Assembly: GCF_034669705.1 (NCBI RefSeq)
Contig: NZ_JAXMOR010000003.1
Location: forward strand, 1-64,000
Direction: 5' to 3'
Source of the DNA: Marinovum sp034669705
GTDB taxonomy: Bacteria > Pseudomonadota > Alphaproteobacteria > Rhodobacterales > Rhodobacteraceae
Length of the DNA: 64,000 nt
Part shown: piece after piece, positions 7,662-16,232 of the stretch
How the letters are laid out: each line of letters begins with the position of its first letter
How positions within the stretch are numbered: the first letter of the stretch is position 1
Made by a program: the position numbers and the translations under genes
The notes under the pieces: generated by a model
The model's input: only the letters and a program-made list of their open reading frames with translations
Databases searched by the model: none
What the model was told of the DNA's origin: nothing

Positions 7662-8054
7662 ATGACAGACTTTTCTTCCTCCTTCTCAGTTTCTGCCAGC
7701 GGGCTGAAAGCCCAGGCAGCGCGACTTCGCCATGTTTCGGAAAACATCGCGAATGCCGACACCCCGGGCTACCGGCGCAAAACCGTGCCGTTTGAAGAGG
7801 TCCGCCAGAACGGCGGCACCGCGGGCCAGGTGACCACCGGTCGCGTCAGGCTGGATCAGAATGATCTGGCCACCATTTACGACCCCTCGCATCCGATGGC
7901 CGACGACACCGGCCACTACGAGGGGTCGAACGTCAACCTGGTGATCGAGATCGCCGACGCCAGGGAAGCCCAACGCAGCTATGAGGCCAACCTCAAGATG
8001 TTCGACCAGGCGCGGCAGATGTCATCGAGCCTGATGGAGCTGCTGCGCAGATAA
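7662..8054 (+). CDS. flgC: Flagellar rod protein FlgC
   Basis: A 130-residue proximal rod protein with the SENIANADTPGYRRK motif near residues 25-40 and a C-terminal NVNLVIEIADAREAQRSYEANLKMFDQA helix characteristic of FlgC. It starts 16 nt after the flgB stop, and the ATG at 7662 is the first in register with the conserved N-terminus. Together with FlgB, FlgF and FliE it assembles the rod in the periplasm after export by the type III gate. Confidence 0.94.
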   Translation: MTDFSSSFSVSASGLKAQAARLRHVSENIANADTPGYRRKTVPFEEVRQNGGTAGQVTTGRVRLDQNDLATIYDPSHPMADDTGHYEGSNVNLVIEIADAREAQRSYEANLKMFDQARQMSSSLMELLRR

Positions 8055-8073
8055 CCCCGACAGGAGACCCAGA

Positions 8074-8364
8074 ATGGATGTCCGTACCCTCTTTGCCGCA
8101 CAGAAATATGCGGCCTCCCGCCCCGCCACCCTGCCCGACGAAACCGCGCCCGGCCTGGGCCAGGCCTTTACCGACAATTTGCGCGACTTTGCCCAGACCC
8201 TGCAACACGCGGAAGAGACAGCAAAATCGGCCATGGTCGGCGATGCCGATCCGCATGCGCTGGTGCAGGCGCTGGCGCAATCGGAACTGGCGGTCGAAAC
8301 CGTCGTCACCATGCGCAACAAGGTGGTCGAGGCCTACCAGGAAATCCTGCGGATGCCGGTCTGA
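8074..8364 (+). CDS. fliE: Flagellar hook-basal body complex protein FliE
   Basis: A 96-residue protein matching FliE, the adaptor between the MS ring/export gate and the rod. The C-terminal half (DPHALVQALAQSELAVETVVTMRNKVVEAYQEILRMPV) carries the conserved helix and the RNK..EAYQEI.RM signature. AGGAG lies upstream of the ATG. It is followed 3 nt later by fliQ. Confidence 0.93.
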   Translation: MDVRTLFAAQKYAASRPATLPDETAPGLGQAFTDNLRDFAQTLQHAEETAKSAMVGDADPHALVQALAQSELAVETVVTMRNKVVEAYQEILRMPV

Positions 8365-8367
8365 ACC

Positions 8368-8634
8368 ATGGATGAGGCGGTCTTCTACGACACCCTGCGC
8401 CATGGGCTCTGGATTTCGGTGACAATGTCGCTGCCGATCCTCTCGGCGGCGCTGATCGCGGGGGTCACCATCGGCCTGTTCCAGGCGCTGACCTCGATCC
8501 AGGAGATGACGCTGACTTTCGTGCCGAAACTCGCCGCCATCGTCGCCGTCTTCTGGCTGTCGATGAGCTTCATGACGGAACGGCTTGTCGCCTTTTTCCA
8601 AAGCTGGATCATCCCCATGATTGTCGAGGTGTGA
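8368..8634 (+). CDS. fliQ: Flagellar export gate protein FliQ
   Basis: An 88-residue membrane protein with two hydrophobic helices (about residues 15-40 and 52-75), the usual FliQ architecture. The QALTSIQEMTLTFVPK segment between the helices is the family signature. FliQ sits with FliP and FliR in the export gate. fliP is in a different operon here (23381) and fliR in another (13323), so the gate genes are split over three transcription units. Confidence 0.94.
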   Translation: MDEAVFYDTLRHGLWISVTMSLPILSAALIAGVTIGLFQALTSIQEMTLTFVPKLAAIVAVFWLSMSFMTERLVAFFQSWIIPMIVEV

Positions 8635-8635
8635 C

Positions 8636-9349
8636 ATGGAAAACGCCACCTATACCACGCTCACCCGCCAGGCCGGGCTGATGCGAGAGATGCAGGTCGT
8701 GGCCAACAATATCGCCAATGCCGCCACCACCGGGTTCCGGGCCGAGAACATGGTGTTCTCCGAGCACGTGGTGCCGATCGAGAACGGCCCCTCGATCTCG
8801 ATGGCCACCGGCAATATCGGCGCCGCGTCCGAACTGCAGGGCGCGCTCACCCCCACTGGAGGGCGGTTCGACTTCGCCATCGAGGGCGGCGGGTATTTTC
8901 TCGTCCAGACCCCGGCCGGCGAGCGGCTGACCCGGGCCGGAAATTTCTCGACCAACGGCCAGGGCGATCTGGTCACCAAGGATGGCTACCCCGTGCTCGA
9001 TGCCGGCGGCGCGCCGATCTTCATCCCGCCGGATGCCACCGATCTGGCCATCGGCAAGGACGGCACGCTCAGCTCGAACGGCCGGCCGCTGGCGCAGCTT
9101 GGCGTCGTGCTGCCGCTCGACGGCCAAGACCTGATCCGCGAGGATGGCGTGATGTTCCGCGCCGAGACGGGCTTTGATCCGGCGGATAACCCCAGCGTGC
9201 TGCAAGGGTTTCTCGAGAACGCCAATGTCGATCCGATCCGCCAGATCGCCCGGATGATCGAGGTGCAGCGCGCCTACGAGATGGGCCAGAATTTCCTCGA
9301 CGCCGAGAACGAACGCATCCGCACCGCGATGCAGACCTTCCTCAAATAA
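8636..9349 (+). CDS. flgF: Flagellar rod protein FlgF
   Basis: A 237-residue rod protein. The N-terminal rod motif NNIANAATTGFRAENMVF (about residues 22-40) and the C-terminal LENANVDPIRQIARMIEVQRAYEMGQNFLDAENERIRTAMQTF helix define the FlgE/F/G family. It is shorter than FlgG and lacks its second domain features, which together with its position before flgG supports FlgF. The ATG at 8636 begins 1 nt after the fliQ stop. Confidence 0.92.
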   Translation: MENATYTTLTRQAGLMREMQVVANNIANAATTGFRAENMVFSEHVVPIENGPSISMATGNIGAASELQGALTPTGGRFDFAIEGGGYFLVQTPAGERLTRAGNFSTNGQGDLVTKDGYPVLDAGGAPIFIPPDATDLAIGKDGTLSSNGRPLAQLGVVLPLDGQDLIREDGVMFRAETGFDPADNPSVLQGFLENANVDPIRQIARMIEVQRAYEMGQNFLDAENERIRTAMQTFLK

Positions 9350-9360
9350 GGAGAGCCGCC

Positions 9361-10146
9361 ATGCGCGCCCTGAAAATCGCCGCCACCGGCATGACGGCCC
9401 AGCAGATGCGGGTCGAGACGATTTCCCAGAACCTCGCCAACATGTCGACCACCGGCTACAACGCCCGGCGCGCCGAGTTTGCCGATCTGCACTACCAGCA
9501 ATATGCCCGCGCCGGCACGGTCAGCGCTTCGGATGGCACCGTGCTGCCCACCGGGGTGCAGCTTGGCCTCGGCGTACGGCCGGCGGCGGTTTCGGTGCAG
9601 CTTGAACAGGGCGCGCTCTCGGCCACCCGCGGCGATCTCGATGTGGCGATCGACGGCAAGGGCTATCTCGAGGTCACCCTGCCCTCGGGCCAGCCGGCCT
9701 ATACCCGTGACGGCGGGTTGAAACGCTCGGCCGAGGGGCTGATCGTCACCTCGGACGGCTTTCCGGTGGTGCCGGATATCGTCATCCCGCAAGACGCGCG
9801 CAGCATCTCGATCAATGCCGATGGCGAGGTCTTTGCCTATTTCAACGACACCATCGAGGCGCAGCTGCTGGGCCAGTTCACCCTCGCCGGGTTCACCAAT
9901 GCCAAGGGGCTCGAGGCGATGGGCTCGAACCTGTTCCTCGAAACCGAGGCCTCGGGCCCGGCGATCACCAGCGCGCCGGGGCAGGACGGGCTGGGCATCC
10001 TGCGGCAGGGCTATCTCGAGGACAGCTCGGTCGACGCGGTGCGCGAGATCTCCGAGCTGATCGAGGCGCAGCGCGGCTACGAGCTCAACGCCAAGGTGAT
10101 CTCAGCCGCCGACCAGATGCTCGGCGCCACCACGCAGGTGCGATGA
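9361..10146 (+). CDS. flgG: Flagellar distal rod protein FlgG
   Basis: A 261-residue distal rod subunit, the usual FlgG length. It has the N-terminal SQNLANMSTTGYNARRAEF motif and the C-terminal LEDSSVDAVREISELIEAQRGYELNAKVISAADQM segment conserved in FlgG. A GGAGAG ribosome binding site precedes the ATG. The stop codon overlaps the flgA start (ATGATG). FlgG rods pass through the P and L rings, whose genes flgI (24299) and flgH (10576) are both in the window. Confidence 0.95.
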   Translation: MRALKIAATGMTAQQMRVETISQNLANMSTTGYNARRAEFADLHYQQYARAGTVSASDGTVLPTGVQLGLGVRPAAVSVQLEQGALSATRGDLDVAIDGKGYLEVTLPSGQPAYTRDGGLKRSAEGLIVTSDGFPVVPDIVIPQDARSISINADGEVFAYFNDTIEAQLLGQFTLAGFTNAKGLEAMGSNLFLETEASGPAITSAPGQDGLGILRQGYLEDSSVDAVREISELIEAQRGYELNAKVISAADQMLGATTQVR

Positions 10147-10565
10147 TGCGACTGGCGCTGGCACTGCTCTCGGTCTGCCTCGCCGGCGCCGCGCTGGCCG
10201 AAACCGTGGTGCCGGCGCGGACCCTGCGGGCCAATACCATCATCGCGCCCACCGACCTGACGATGCGCAGCACAGATGTGCCGGGCGCCCTCAGCGATCC
10301 CGACCAGATCATCGGCCGGGAAACCCGCGTCACGCTTTATGCCGGCCGGCCGATCCGGCCGGGCGACATCGGGCCGCCGGCGCTGGTGACGCGCAACCAG
10401 ATCGTGACCCTGCATTTCACTGCCGGCGGCCTGCGCATCCTGGCCGATGGCCGGGCGCTCGGCCGCGGCGGCGCGGGCGACCGCATTCGCGTGATGAACC
10501 TGTCGTCGCGCGCCACGCTTTTCGGCACCGTCCAGCCGGACGGCACCATCAACGTCAGCCAGTGA
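10143..10565 (+). CDS. flgA: Flagellar P-ring assembly chaperone FlgA
   Basis: A 140-residue periplasmic protein with a clear signal peptide (MMRLALALLSVCLAGAALA) followed by an SAF-type domain (VPARTLRANTIIAPTDLTMR). The C-terminal part ends in the beta-rich GRALGRGGAGDRIRVMNLSSRATLFGTV segment conserved in FlgA. It is the short alphaproteobacterial form. The start may be the ATG at 10143 or the one at 10146; an AGGTG upstream is better spaced for the second. FlgA helps FlgI assemble into the P ring. Confidence 0.92.
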   Translation: MMRLALALLSVCLAGAALAETVVPARTLRANTIIAPTDLTMRSTDVPGALSDPDQIIGRETRVTLYAGRPIRPGDIGPPALVTRNQIVTLHFTAGGLRILADGRALGRGGAGDRIRVMNLSSRATLFGTVQPDGTINVSQ

Positions 10566-10575
10566 GGCCCGAGAC

Positions 10576-11310
10576 ATGTGGAAATTGACCTGCGCCCTGG
10601 TTCTGGCCAAGCTCGCCCTGCTGCCAGGATGCGCACGGCTGGATCACGTCGGCCGGCCGCCGACCTTCTCCGACACCACCCAGACGCCGGAACACTTCGC
10701 CATGCTGAGCCCCGGACTGCCGCTCGAGACCGAGCAGGCCCGCCTGCTGCCCGAACCCTCGCTCTGGGATGGTGGTCAGGCCTCGCTCTTTGGCGACCGG
10801 CGTGCGGCCAAGCGCGGCGACATCCTGACCGTGGTGATCGAGATCGACGAAAGCGCCGAGATCTCCAACTCCACCAACCGCTCGCGCAACGGCTCTGAAT
10901 CGCTGGGCGTGCCGCAACTGCTGGGCCTGCCGCAGCGCATTGCCGACGACCTGCCGCCGGGCTTCAGCCTCGACACTGCGGTCGACCTGAATTCCTCGTC
11001 CAGCTCCGGCGGCGATGGCTCGGTCCGGCGCAAGGAAAAGCTCGAGCTGCGGGTGGCGGCCACGGTGGTCGAGGTGCTGCCCAACGGCACGCTCTCGATC
11101 CAAGGGTTGCAGGAGGTGCGCGTCAATTTCGAGCTGCGCGAGCTGATCGTCACCGGCTATGTCCGCCCCGAGGATATTTCGCGCCAGAACGAGGTGACCT
11201 ACGACAAGATCGCCTCGGCACGGATCTCATATGGCGGCCGCGGCCAGATCAGCGATGTGCAGCAGCCGCGCATCGGCCAGCAAGTGCTTGATGTCGTTCT
11301 GCCATTCTGA
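10576..11310 (+). CDS. flgH: Flagellar L-ring lipoprotein FlgH
   Basis: A 244-residue outer-membrane lipoprotein. The N-terminus has a signal sequence and a lipobox (LLPGC) with the acylated Cys at residue 19. The FlgH core is visible in the SLFGDRRAAKRGDILTVVIEIDESAEISN region and in the C-terminal VTGYVRPEDIS and QPRIGQQVLDVVLPF segments. It starts 10 nt after flgA and is followed 9 nt later by a FliL-family gene. Confidence 0.95.
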   Translation: MWKLTCALVLAKLALLPGCARLDHVGRPPTFSDTTQTPEHFAMLSPGLPLETEQARLLPEPSLWDGGQASLFGDRRAAKRGDILTVVIEIDESAEISNSTNRSRNGSESLGVPQLLGLPQRIADDLPPGFSLDTAVDLNSSSSSGGDGSVRRKEKLELRVAATVVEVLPNGTLSIQGLQEVRVNFELRELIVTGYVRPEDISRQNEVTYDKIASARISYGGRGQISDVQQPRIGQQVLDVVLPF

Positions 11311-11319
11311 GGTACAGCC

Positions 11320-11805
11320 ATGGGAAAGATCCTGCCACTCCTGCTCGCCCTGATCGGCATCGGCGCCGGTGTCGGCGCCGGCATCCTGCTCAAGCCCGCG
11401 CCCGAGCAGGTTGCAGTGGACAACCCCTGCGGCGAGGTTGCGCCAGCCCATGATATGCCGGGGACGGCGGAAGAGCCGGTGGATGTGGAGTACATCAAGC
11501 TCAACAACCAGTTCATCGTGCCGGTGGTGAGCGAGGCGAAAGTGGCCTCGATGATGGTGATCGCGCTCAGCGTCGAGGTGCCGGAGGGCCGCTCGGAAGA
11601 GGTCTATTCCCGCGAGCCGAAGCTGCGCGACGCCTTTCTGCAGGTGTTCTTCGACCATGCCAACCTCGGCGGCTTCACCGGCACCTTCACCTCGTCGCGC
11701 AATCTCGACGTGCTGCGCCGGGCGCTCAGGGAAACCGCGCAGAGCCATTTCGGTGACCTCGTGCAGGACGTGCTGATCACCGATATCGCCCGGCAGGACG
11801 TCTGA
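11320..11805 (+). CDS. FliL-family protein, second copy (FliL2)
   Basis: A 161-residue single-pass protein. A membrane helix is at residues 5-23, followed by a Cys-containing linker and a periplasmic domain with the FliL pattern: YIKLNNQFIVPVV, then VIALSVEVPEG, REPKLRDAFLQVFFDHA and a final VQDVLITDIARQDV strand. FliL proteins associate with the stator at the basal body. The window encodes a second, clearly different FliL at 20240-20740 beside the stator genes. This copy ends the flgB-flgH operon. Whether both copies are basal-body components, or one has specialised, is not visible from sequence. Confidence 0.8.
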   Translation: MGKILPLLLALIGIGAGVGAGILLKPAPEQVAVDNPCGEVAPAHDMPGTAEEPVDVEYIKLNNQFIVPVVSEAKVASMMVIALSVEVPEGRSEEVYSREPKLRDAFLQVFFDHANLGGFTGTFTSSRNLDVLRRALRETAQSHFGDLVQDVLITDIARQDV

Positions 11806-11809
11806 CCGT

Positions 11810-12247
11810 TCAACCGCCGGGCCGCGTCATCCAGCGCTTGTGCACCTCCAGATCAACCAGCGTCTCCAGCTCCCGGCGGTTTGCCTCTTCCAGCTCAGTC
11901 GTGGTGGCCCTGTCCCGCAGCGCCTCGAGCGCGGACTTGCAGCCGAAAGAGGCCCGCGCGCGCAGCTTGATCGCCTCGGTCACGGCGCGCTGATTGGCCA
12001 GCGCCATCAACAGCTCGCGCCGCCGCGCCTCGGCCCAGCCTTGCCAGAGCGCCGCGCCGGCTTGGGCAAAGGCGATCTCCAGACCGCCAGTCAGCGCCTC
12101 GGCGCGTTTCGTCTGCGATGCCGCAATCTCGGCCAGGGCGGCGTTCAATCTGGCCTCGGCCGCCACCGATTGCCGCAGGTCGGCGGCATCGCGGTCGAAC
12201 TGCGCCCCGGCCACCTGCTGCAAATCCGCCAACTGCCTCATGTCCAT
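11810..12247 (-). CDS. Uncharacterised coiled-coil protein, possible FliJ equivalent
   Basis: A 145-residue, almost entirely alpha-helical, Ala/Arg/Glu-rich protein (MDMRQLADLQQVAGAQFDRDAADLRQ...), without signal peptide or membrane segment. It is the last gene of the stator/export operon and overlaps the flhB stop by 10 bp. FliJ, the coiled-coil stalk connecting FliI to the FlhA gate, is otherwise missing from the window and has about this length and character. The assignment to FliJ is inferred from size, composition and neighbourhood; sequence similarity alone is weak. Confidence 0.5.
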   Translation of the reverse strand: MDMRQLADLQQVAGAQFDRDAADLRQSVAAEARLNAALAEIAASQTKRAEALTGGLEIAFAQAGAALWQGWAEARRRELLMALANQRAVTEAIKLRARASFGCKSALEALRDRATTTELEEANRRELETLVDLEVHKRWMTRPGG

Positions 12248-13323
12248 GACCGGCTCTTTCGGCTGAGCGCGTCGGCATAGCGAATGGCCACCGCCACCGC
12301 CGCGTAATGTTCGGGCAGGATCTGCTCGTCGAGCCGGATGCTGGCATGCAGCGCCCGCGCCGTCGGCGGATCGCTGTAGACGGCGATGCCTTCCTCATAG
12401 GCGATCTCCTTGATGCGCAAAGCGATCTCATCGACCCCCTTGGCCACGCAAACCGGTGCGCCACCACTTTCTCGGGTCCATTTCAGCGCCACGGCGTAAT
12501 GCGTCGGGTTGACGATCACGACGTCGGCCTCCGGCACCTGCTGCAGCATCTGGCTGAAGGCGATCTCCTGCGCCTTGGCCCGGCGCGCCGATTTCAGATG
12601 CGGATCGCCCTCGGCATCCTTGACCTCATCCTTGATTTCCTTCTCCGACATGCGGTTCTTGGCCATGTGGCTGCGGTATTGCCACAGGTAGTCGACACCC
12701 GCGATCGCCACCGCGATCGCCAGCACGATCGCCAGAAGCTGCGCCGCCAGTTCAAGCCAGAGGATGATCGACTGCGCCGCACTCATCTGCATGGCGCCGA
12801 TGATCACGTCGCTCTTGCCACGCAGGAAACTGGTGAGGATCGCGGCGTAAATCGCCAGTTTCACCGCGCTCTTGAAAAACTCGAACAGGCCATTCCAGCC
12901 GAACTTGTTCTTGAAATTGCTCAGCGGCGAGATGCGGGAGGCCTTGAACTGCAGCTTCTTGCCGGAAAACACCATGCTGCGCTGGGCGATGATCGCGGCC
13001 AGCACGGCGACCAGCGGCAACGCCACCCAGGGCAGCACCGCCAGCGCCACCGCGCCCATCAACTTGCCGGCGAACCGCGTGCCTTCTCCGTTGAACACCC
13101 CCGGCGCCAGACCGTGCGGCCGCGCCAGCAAGGGCGCCATGACATCGCCCAGCGCGGTGAGCGAGCCGGCGCCAAAGACTGAAGCCACGATCAGGAAGCC
13201 GAAGTACATCGCCGCCGTGTTGACCTCGGCGGATTTGACCAGCTCACCCTTCTTGCGGGCGTCATCGAGCTTCTTCGGCGTCGGCTCATGCGGCTTGTCG
13301 GCGGTCTCGGCCTCGGAAGACAT
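12238..13323 (-). CDS. flhB: Flagellar export switch protein FlhB
   Basis: A 361-residue membrane protein. The N-terminus is acidic and starts MSSEAETADKPHEPTPKKLDDARKKGE, the conserved FlhB opening; four hydrophobic helices follow (about residues 30-210). The cytoplasmic domain contains the autocleavage motif NPTH near residue 270, which changes export specificity when the hook is complete. The start at 13323 makes a TGATG overlap with fliR; upstream codons in this frame lie inside fliR and are spurious. Confidence 0.95.
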   Translation of the reverse strand: MSSEAETADKPHEPTPKKLDDARKKGELVKSAEVNTAAMYFGFLIVASVFGAGSLTALGDVMAPLLARPHGLAPGVFNGEGTRFAGKLMGAVALAVLPWVALPLVAVLAAIIAQRSMVFSGKKLQFKASRISPLSNFKNKFGWNGLFEFFKSAVKLAIYAAILTSFLRGKSDVIIGAMQMSAAQSIILWLELAAQLLAIVLAIAVAIAGVDYLWQYRSHMAKNRMSEKEIKDEVKDAEGDPHLKSARRAKAQEIAFSQMLQQVPEADVVIVNPTHYAVALKWTRESGGAPVCVAKGVDEIALRIKEIAYEEGIAVYSDPPTARALHASIRLDEQILPEHYAAVAVAIRYADALSRKSRSWT

Positions 13324-14084
13324 CACGGGCCCCCAAGCGGGTGGCTCAGGAACCGCGCCACCGCCGCCTGCCAGAGGGCGAGCATGTAGGGCGCGCTGAG
13401 CGCGAGGAACATCAGGCCGCCGAGCGTAATCACCGGCGCGCCGACGAAGGAGACCATAAGCTGCGGCATTGCCTTGTTGATGACGCCGAGCATCACGTTG
13501 TAGAGCATCGACAGGATCACGAAAGGCACGGCAAGGCGAAACGCCAGGGTAAAGGTGGCGCTGACATGGCCTGCGATCCACATGGCGAACTCGCCGGCGG
13601 CAGGACGCGCGCCGATGGGCCAGATGTCGTAAAAGCCGACCAGCGTGCCAAGAAACTGCAGGTGCAGCCCGGTCAGAAACATCAGCGCCAGCCCGCCCAC
13701 CACCAGCACGTGGCCGATCGCCGGCATCGGCTCGACCCCGGCGGTGCCGAAGATCTGGCTGAGCGAGGTGGATTGCGCCGCAATGGTCCCGGCGGTGTGC
13801 AGCGCGAAGATCATGAGGCGGAAGGCCAGCCCGATGGCGAGGCCGATGATCGTTTCACCCGCCAGAAGCGCGAGGCCGGGCGCGGGCACCGGCGCGGCCG
13901 GATCGAACAGCAGCACCGCGAAGAAAGCGCTGAGCGAAATCGCCAGCGCCAGCCTGACCCGCAGCGGCAGGCTCTGGGTGCCGATGCCGGGCATCACCGA
14001 AATCACCGCGCCGATGCGGAAAAGGATGATCGCGGCAAAGCCCAGGCCGTCGCCCACCGCGGCGTAGAAGGCCTCGGCGCTCAT
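13323..14084 (-). CDS. fliR: Flagellar export gate protein FliR
   Basis: A 253-residue, strongly hydrophobic protein with about six membrane segments. Family features include the N-terminal FRIGAVISVMPGIG region, LAGETIIGLAIGLAFRLMIFALHTAGTIAAQ in the middle, and the C-terminal SAPYMLALW. The ATG at 14084 overlaps the flhA stop by 4 bp; the flhB start follows directly. FliR combines with FliP and FliQ to build the export channel. Confidence 0.94.
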   Translation of the reverse strand: MSAEAFYAAVGDGLGFAAIILFRIGAVISVMPGIGTQSLPLRVRLALAISLSAFFAVLLFDPAAPVPAPGLALLAGETIIGLAIGLAFRLMIFALHTAGTIAAQSTSLSQIFGTAGVEPMPAIGHVLVVGGLALMFLTGLHLQFLGTLVGFYDIWPIGARPAAGEFAMWIAGHVSATFTLAFRLAVPFVILSMLYNVMLGVINKAMPQLMVSFVGAPVITLGGLMFLALSAPYMLALWQAAVARFLSHPLGGP

Positions 14085-16189
14085 GCCGCGACGGTGCCGA
14101 CCAACATCGGCTTGGCTTCGAGCCCCAACTCCTCGAAGGAGAGCACCGGCGTCTGGAACCCCTTGGCCCTGGCGATACGGCGCAGGAAACGGCGGCGGCG
14201 CGAGGAGGTGACGATCGAGGCGGAAAAACCGCTCTCGCTGCTCTGTTCGATCTGCTCGGCCATGGATTTGGTCAGCTTGGCAAAAACCTCCGGCGGCAGG
14301 GCTACATCGACCGTGTTCTGATCGGACTCGACCTGGTAGGTGGAAAAGATGTCCTCCCACTCCGGGGCGAGCTGGATCAGCGGCACCGCGCCGTCTGACC
14401 GCTTGAGCCCGGCGACGATCTGGAAGCCCAGCCGCTGGCGCACATGTTCGCAGATTCCTTCCGGCTGGGTCGAGAATTTGCGGGCCTCGCCAATGGCTTC
14501 GAGGATCACTGGCAGATTGCGGATCGAGACCTGCTCGTCCAGCAGATGCTTGAGCACCTGGTGCAGCAGGTCCATCGGCACGCGGTCGGGGATCATCTCG
14601 TCGAACAGCTTGCGATTGGCCTCGGCGCGGTCGGGCTCGGACAGGTTCACCATCTCGTCGAGCAGGCGGCGCAGCGCCTTGTGGGTGAAGAGCCGGCTGA
14701 AATTGGTCTTTATGACCTCAAGCAGATGCGTCGCCAGCACCTCGTTCGGGGTGACGATGGTCAGTCCCTGCAGCGCCAGTTCTTCCTGCTCTTCCGGCTT
14801 GATCCAGCGCGCCGGCGCGCCATAGACCGGCTCGTCGACGTCGCGGCCCGACGGCAGATCCGAGCCGCCCTGCGGGATCAGTGCCAGCACCAGATCGGGG
14901 TGCACCTGGGCGCGCGCCTGTTCGACGCCGTGGATGTGGATGATGTAGGTGCCGGGCTCGGCGGTAACATTGTCGGTCAGGCGGATCTCTGGCAGGATCA
15001 GGCCGAAGGCGGTGGCGATATGCGTCCGCATGTTCGAGATCCTGGCGTCGAGGCCTGAGGCGGGATCGAGCACCATATCCACCAGATCGCTGGCAAACTC
15101 GAGGTGGATGTCATCAAGCGAGAGGACATCGCCGATTGGCTTGCTCTGCTGCAGCTCGGGCTCTTCGGCCAGTTCCGGCTCGGACCGCGCGGTGGATTGC
15201 GCCCGGTGTCGGTGCAAGCCCATGCCGATGAAGAGCGCCGCGCCAAGCAGGAAAGGCACCATCGGCAGGCCGGGCATCAGCGCAAAGATCAGCTGCAGGA
15301 TCCCCACCGCCAACAACGCTGCCGGGTGACTGCCAAGCTGGCCCAGAACCGCGATGTCCGCCGTGCCGAGGTTGCCACCCTTGGCCAGCAGAAGCGCCGA
15401 GCCAATCGAGACGATGACCGCCGGGATTTGGGTCACCAGGCCGTCGCCGACGGTGAGAATGGCATAGGTCTGCAGTGCCGCGGTGAATTCCATCCCATGT
15501 GCCAGCACGCCATTGGCGGTACCAACGACCAGATTGAGAATGGTGATCAGCAGGCCGGCGACCGCGTCGCCCTTGACGAATTTCGACACCCCGTCGAGCG
15601 AGCCGAGAAAGGTGGTTTCGCGCTGGTCGTGTTCGCGGCGTTGCTTGGCCGTCTCGTGATCGATCGATCCGGCCGAGACATCTGAATCGATCGCCAGTTG
15701 CTTGCCCGGCATCCCGTCGAGCGCGAATCGTGCGCCGACCTCGGCCATGCGGGCGGCACCTTTGGTGATCACCATGAAATTCACGATAAGGATGACACAA
15801 AATGTAACGATCCCGATGACGAAATTGCCGCCCATGATGAAACTGGCAAAGCCGTCGATGACATTGCCCGCGGCCTTGGTGCCGGTGTGGCCCTCGCCGA
15901 TGATCAGCTTGGTCGAGGAGACATTGAGCGCCAGCCGCAGCATCAGCCCGGCGAGCAGGATGGTCGGGAAGGAGGAAAATTCCAGCGGTTCGTCGATGAA
16001 GAGCACGATGACGAAGACCAGGATCGCCAGCGCAAAGGAAAACGAGAGCCCGAGGTCCAGCAAAAACGCCGGGATCGGAAAGATCATCATCGCGACGATC
16101 CCCAGCAGCCCCACCGCAAGCAGGACGGTGTGATTAACCAGCATCGCAGCCAGCCCCCGGACCGACCCTGCGCCGTGTTTCACAGCCAT
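14081..16189 (-). CDS. flhA: Flagellar export gate protein FlhA
   Basis: A 702-residue protein, full length for FlhA. The N-terminal half has eight hydrophobic helices, with the conserved cytoplasmic loop (about residues 140-215, containing ITKGAARMAEVGARFALDG and GMPGKQLAIDSDVSAG). The C-terminal half (from about 350) is the cytoplasmic nonamer-forming domain that docks chaperone-cargo complexes. The gene is fourth from the end of the stator/export operon, 43 nt after the 695-aa periplasmic protein. Confidence 0.96.
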   Translation of the reverse strand: MAVKHGAGSVRGLAAMLVNHTVLLAVGLLGIVAMMIFPIPAFLLDLGLSFSFALAILVFVIVLFIDEPLEFSSFPTILLAGLMLRLALNVSSTKLIIGEGHTGTKAAGNVIDGFASFIMGGNFVIGIVTFCVILIVNFMVITKGAARMAEVGARFALDGMPGKQLAIDSDVSAGSIDHETAKQRREHDQRETTFLGSLDGVSKFVKGDAVAGLLITILNLVVGTANGVLAHGMEFTAALQTYAILTVGDGLVTQIPAVIVSIGSALLLAKGGNLGTADIAVLGQLGSHPAALLAVGILQLIFALMPGLPMVPFLLGAALFIGMGLHRHRAQSTARSEPELAEEPELQQSKPIGDVLSLDDIHLEFASDLVDMVLDPASGLDARISNMRTHIATAFGLILPEIRLTDNVTAEPGTYIIHIHGVEQARAQVHPDLVLALIPQGGSDLPSGRDVDEPVYGAPARWIKPEEQEELALQGLTIVTPNEVLATHLLEVIKTNFSRLFTHKALRRLLDEMVNLSEPDRAEANRKLFDEMIPDRVPMDLLHQVLKHLLDEQVSIRNLPVILEAIGEARKFSTQPEGICEHVRQRLGFQIVAGLKRSDGAVPLIQLAPEWEDIFSTYQVESDQNTVDVALPPEVFAKLTKSMAEQIEQSSESGFSASIVTSSRRRRFLRRIARAKGFQTPVLSFEELGLEAKPMLVGTVAA

Positions 16190-16232
16190 GGGTATCGCCC
16201 TCCCGGGCAGTCGCGCCGGGCCCCGAGATGCG

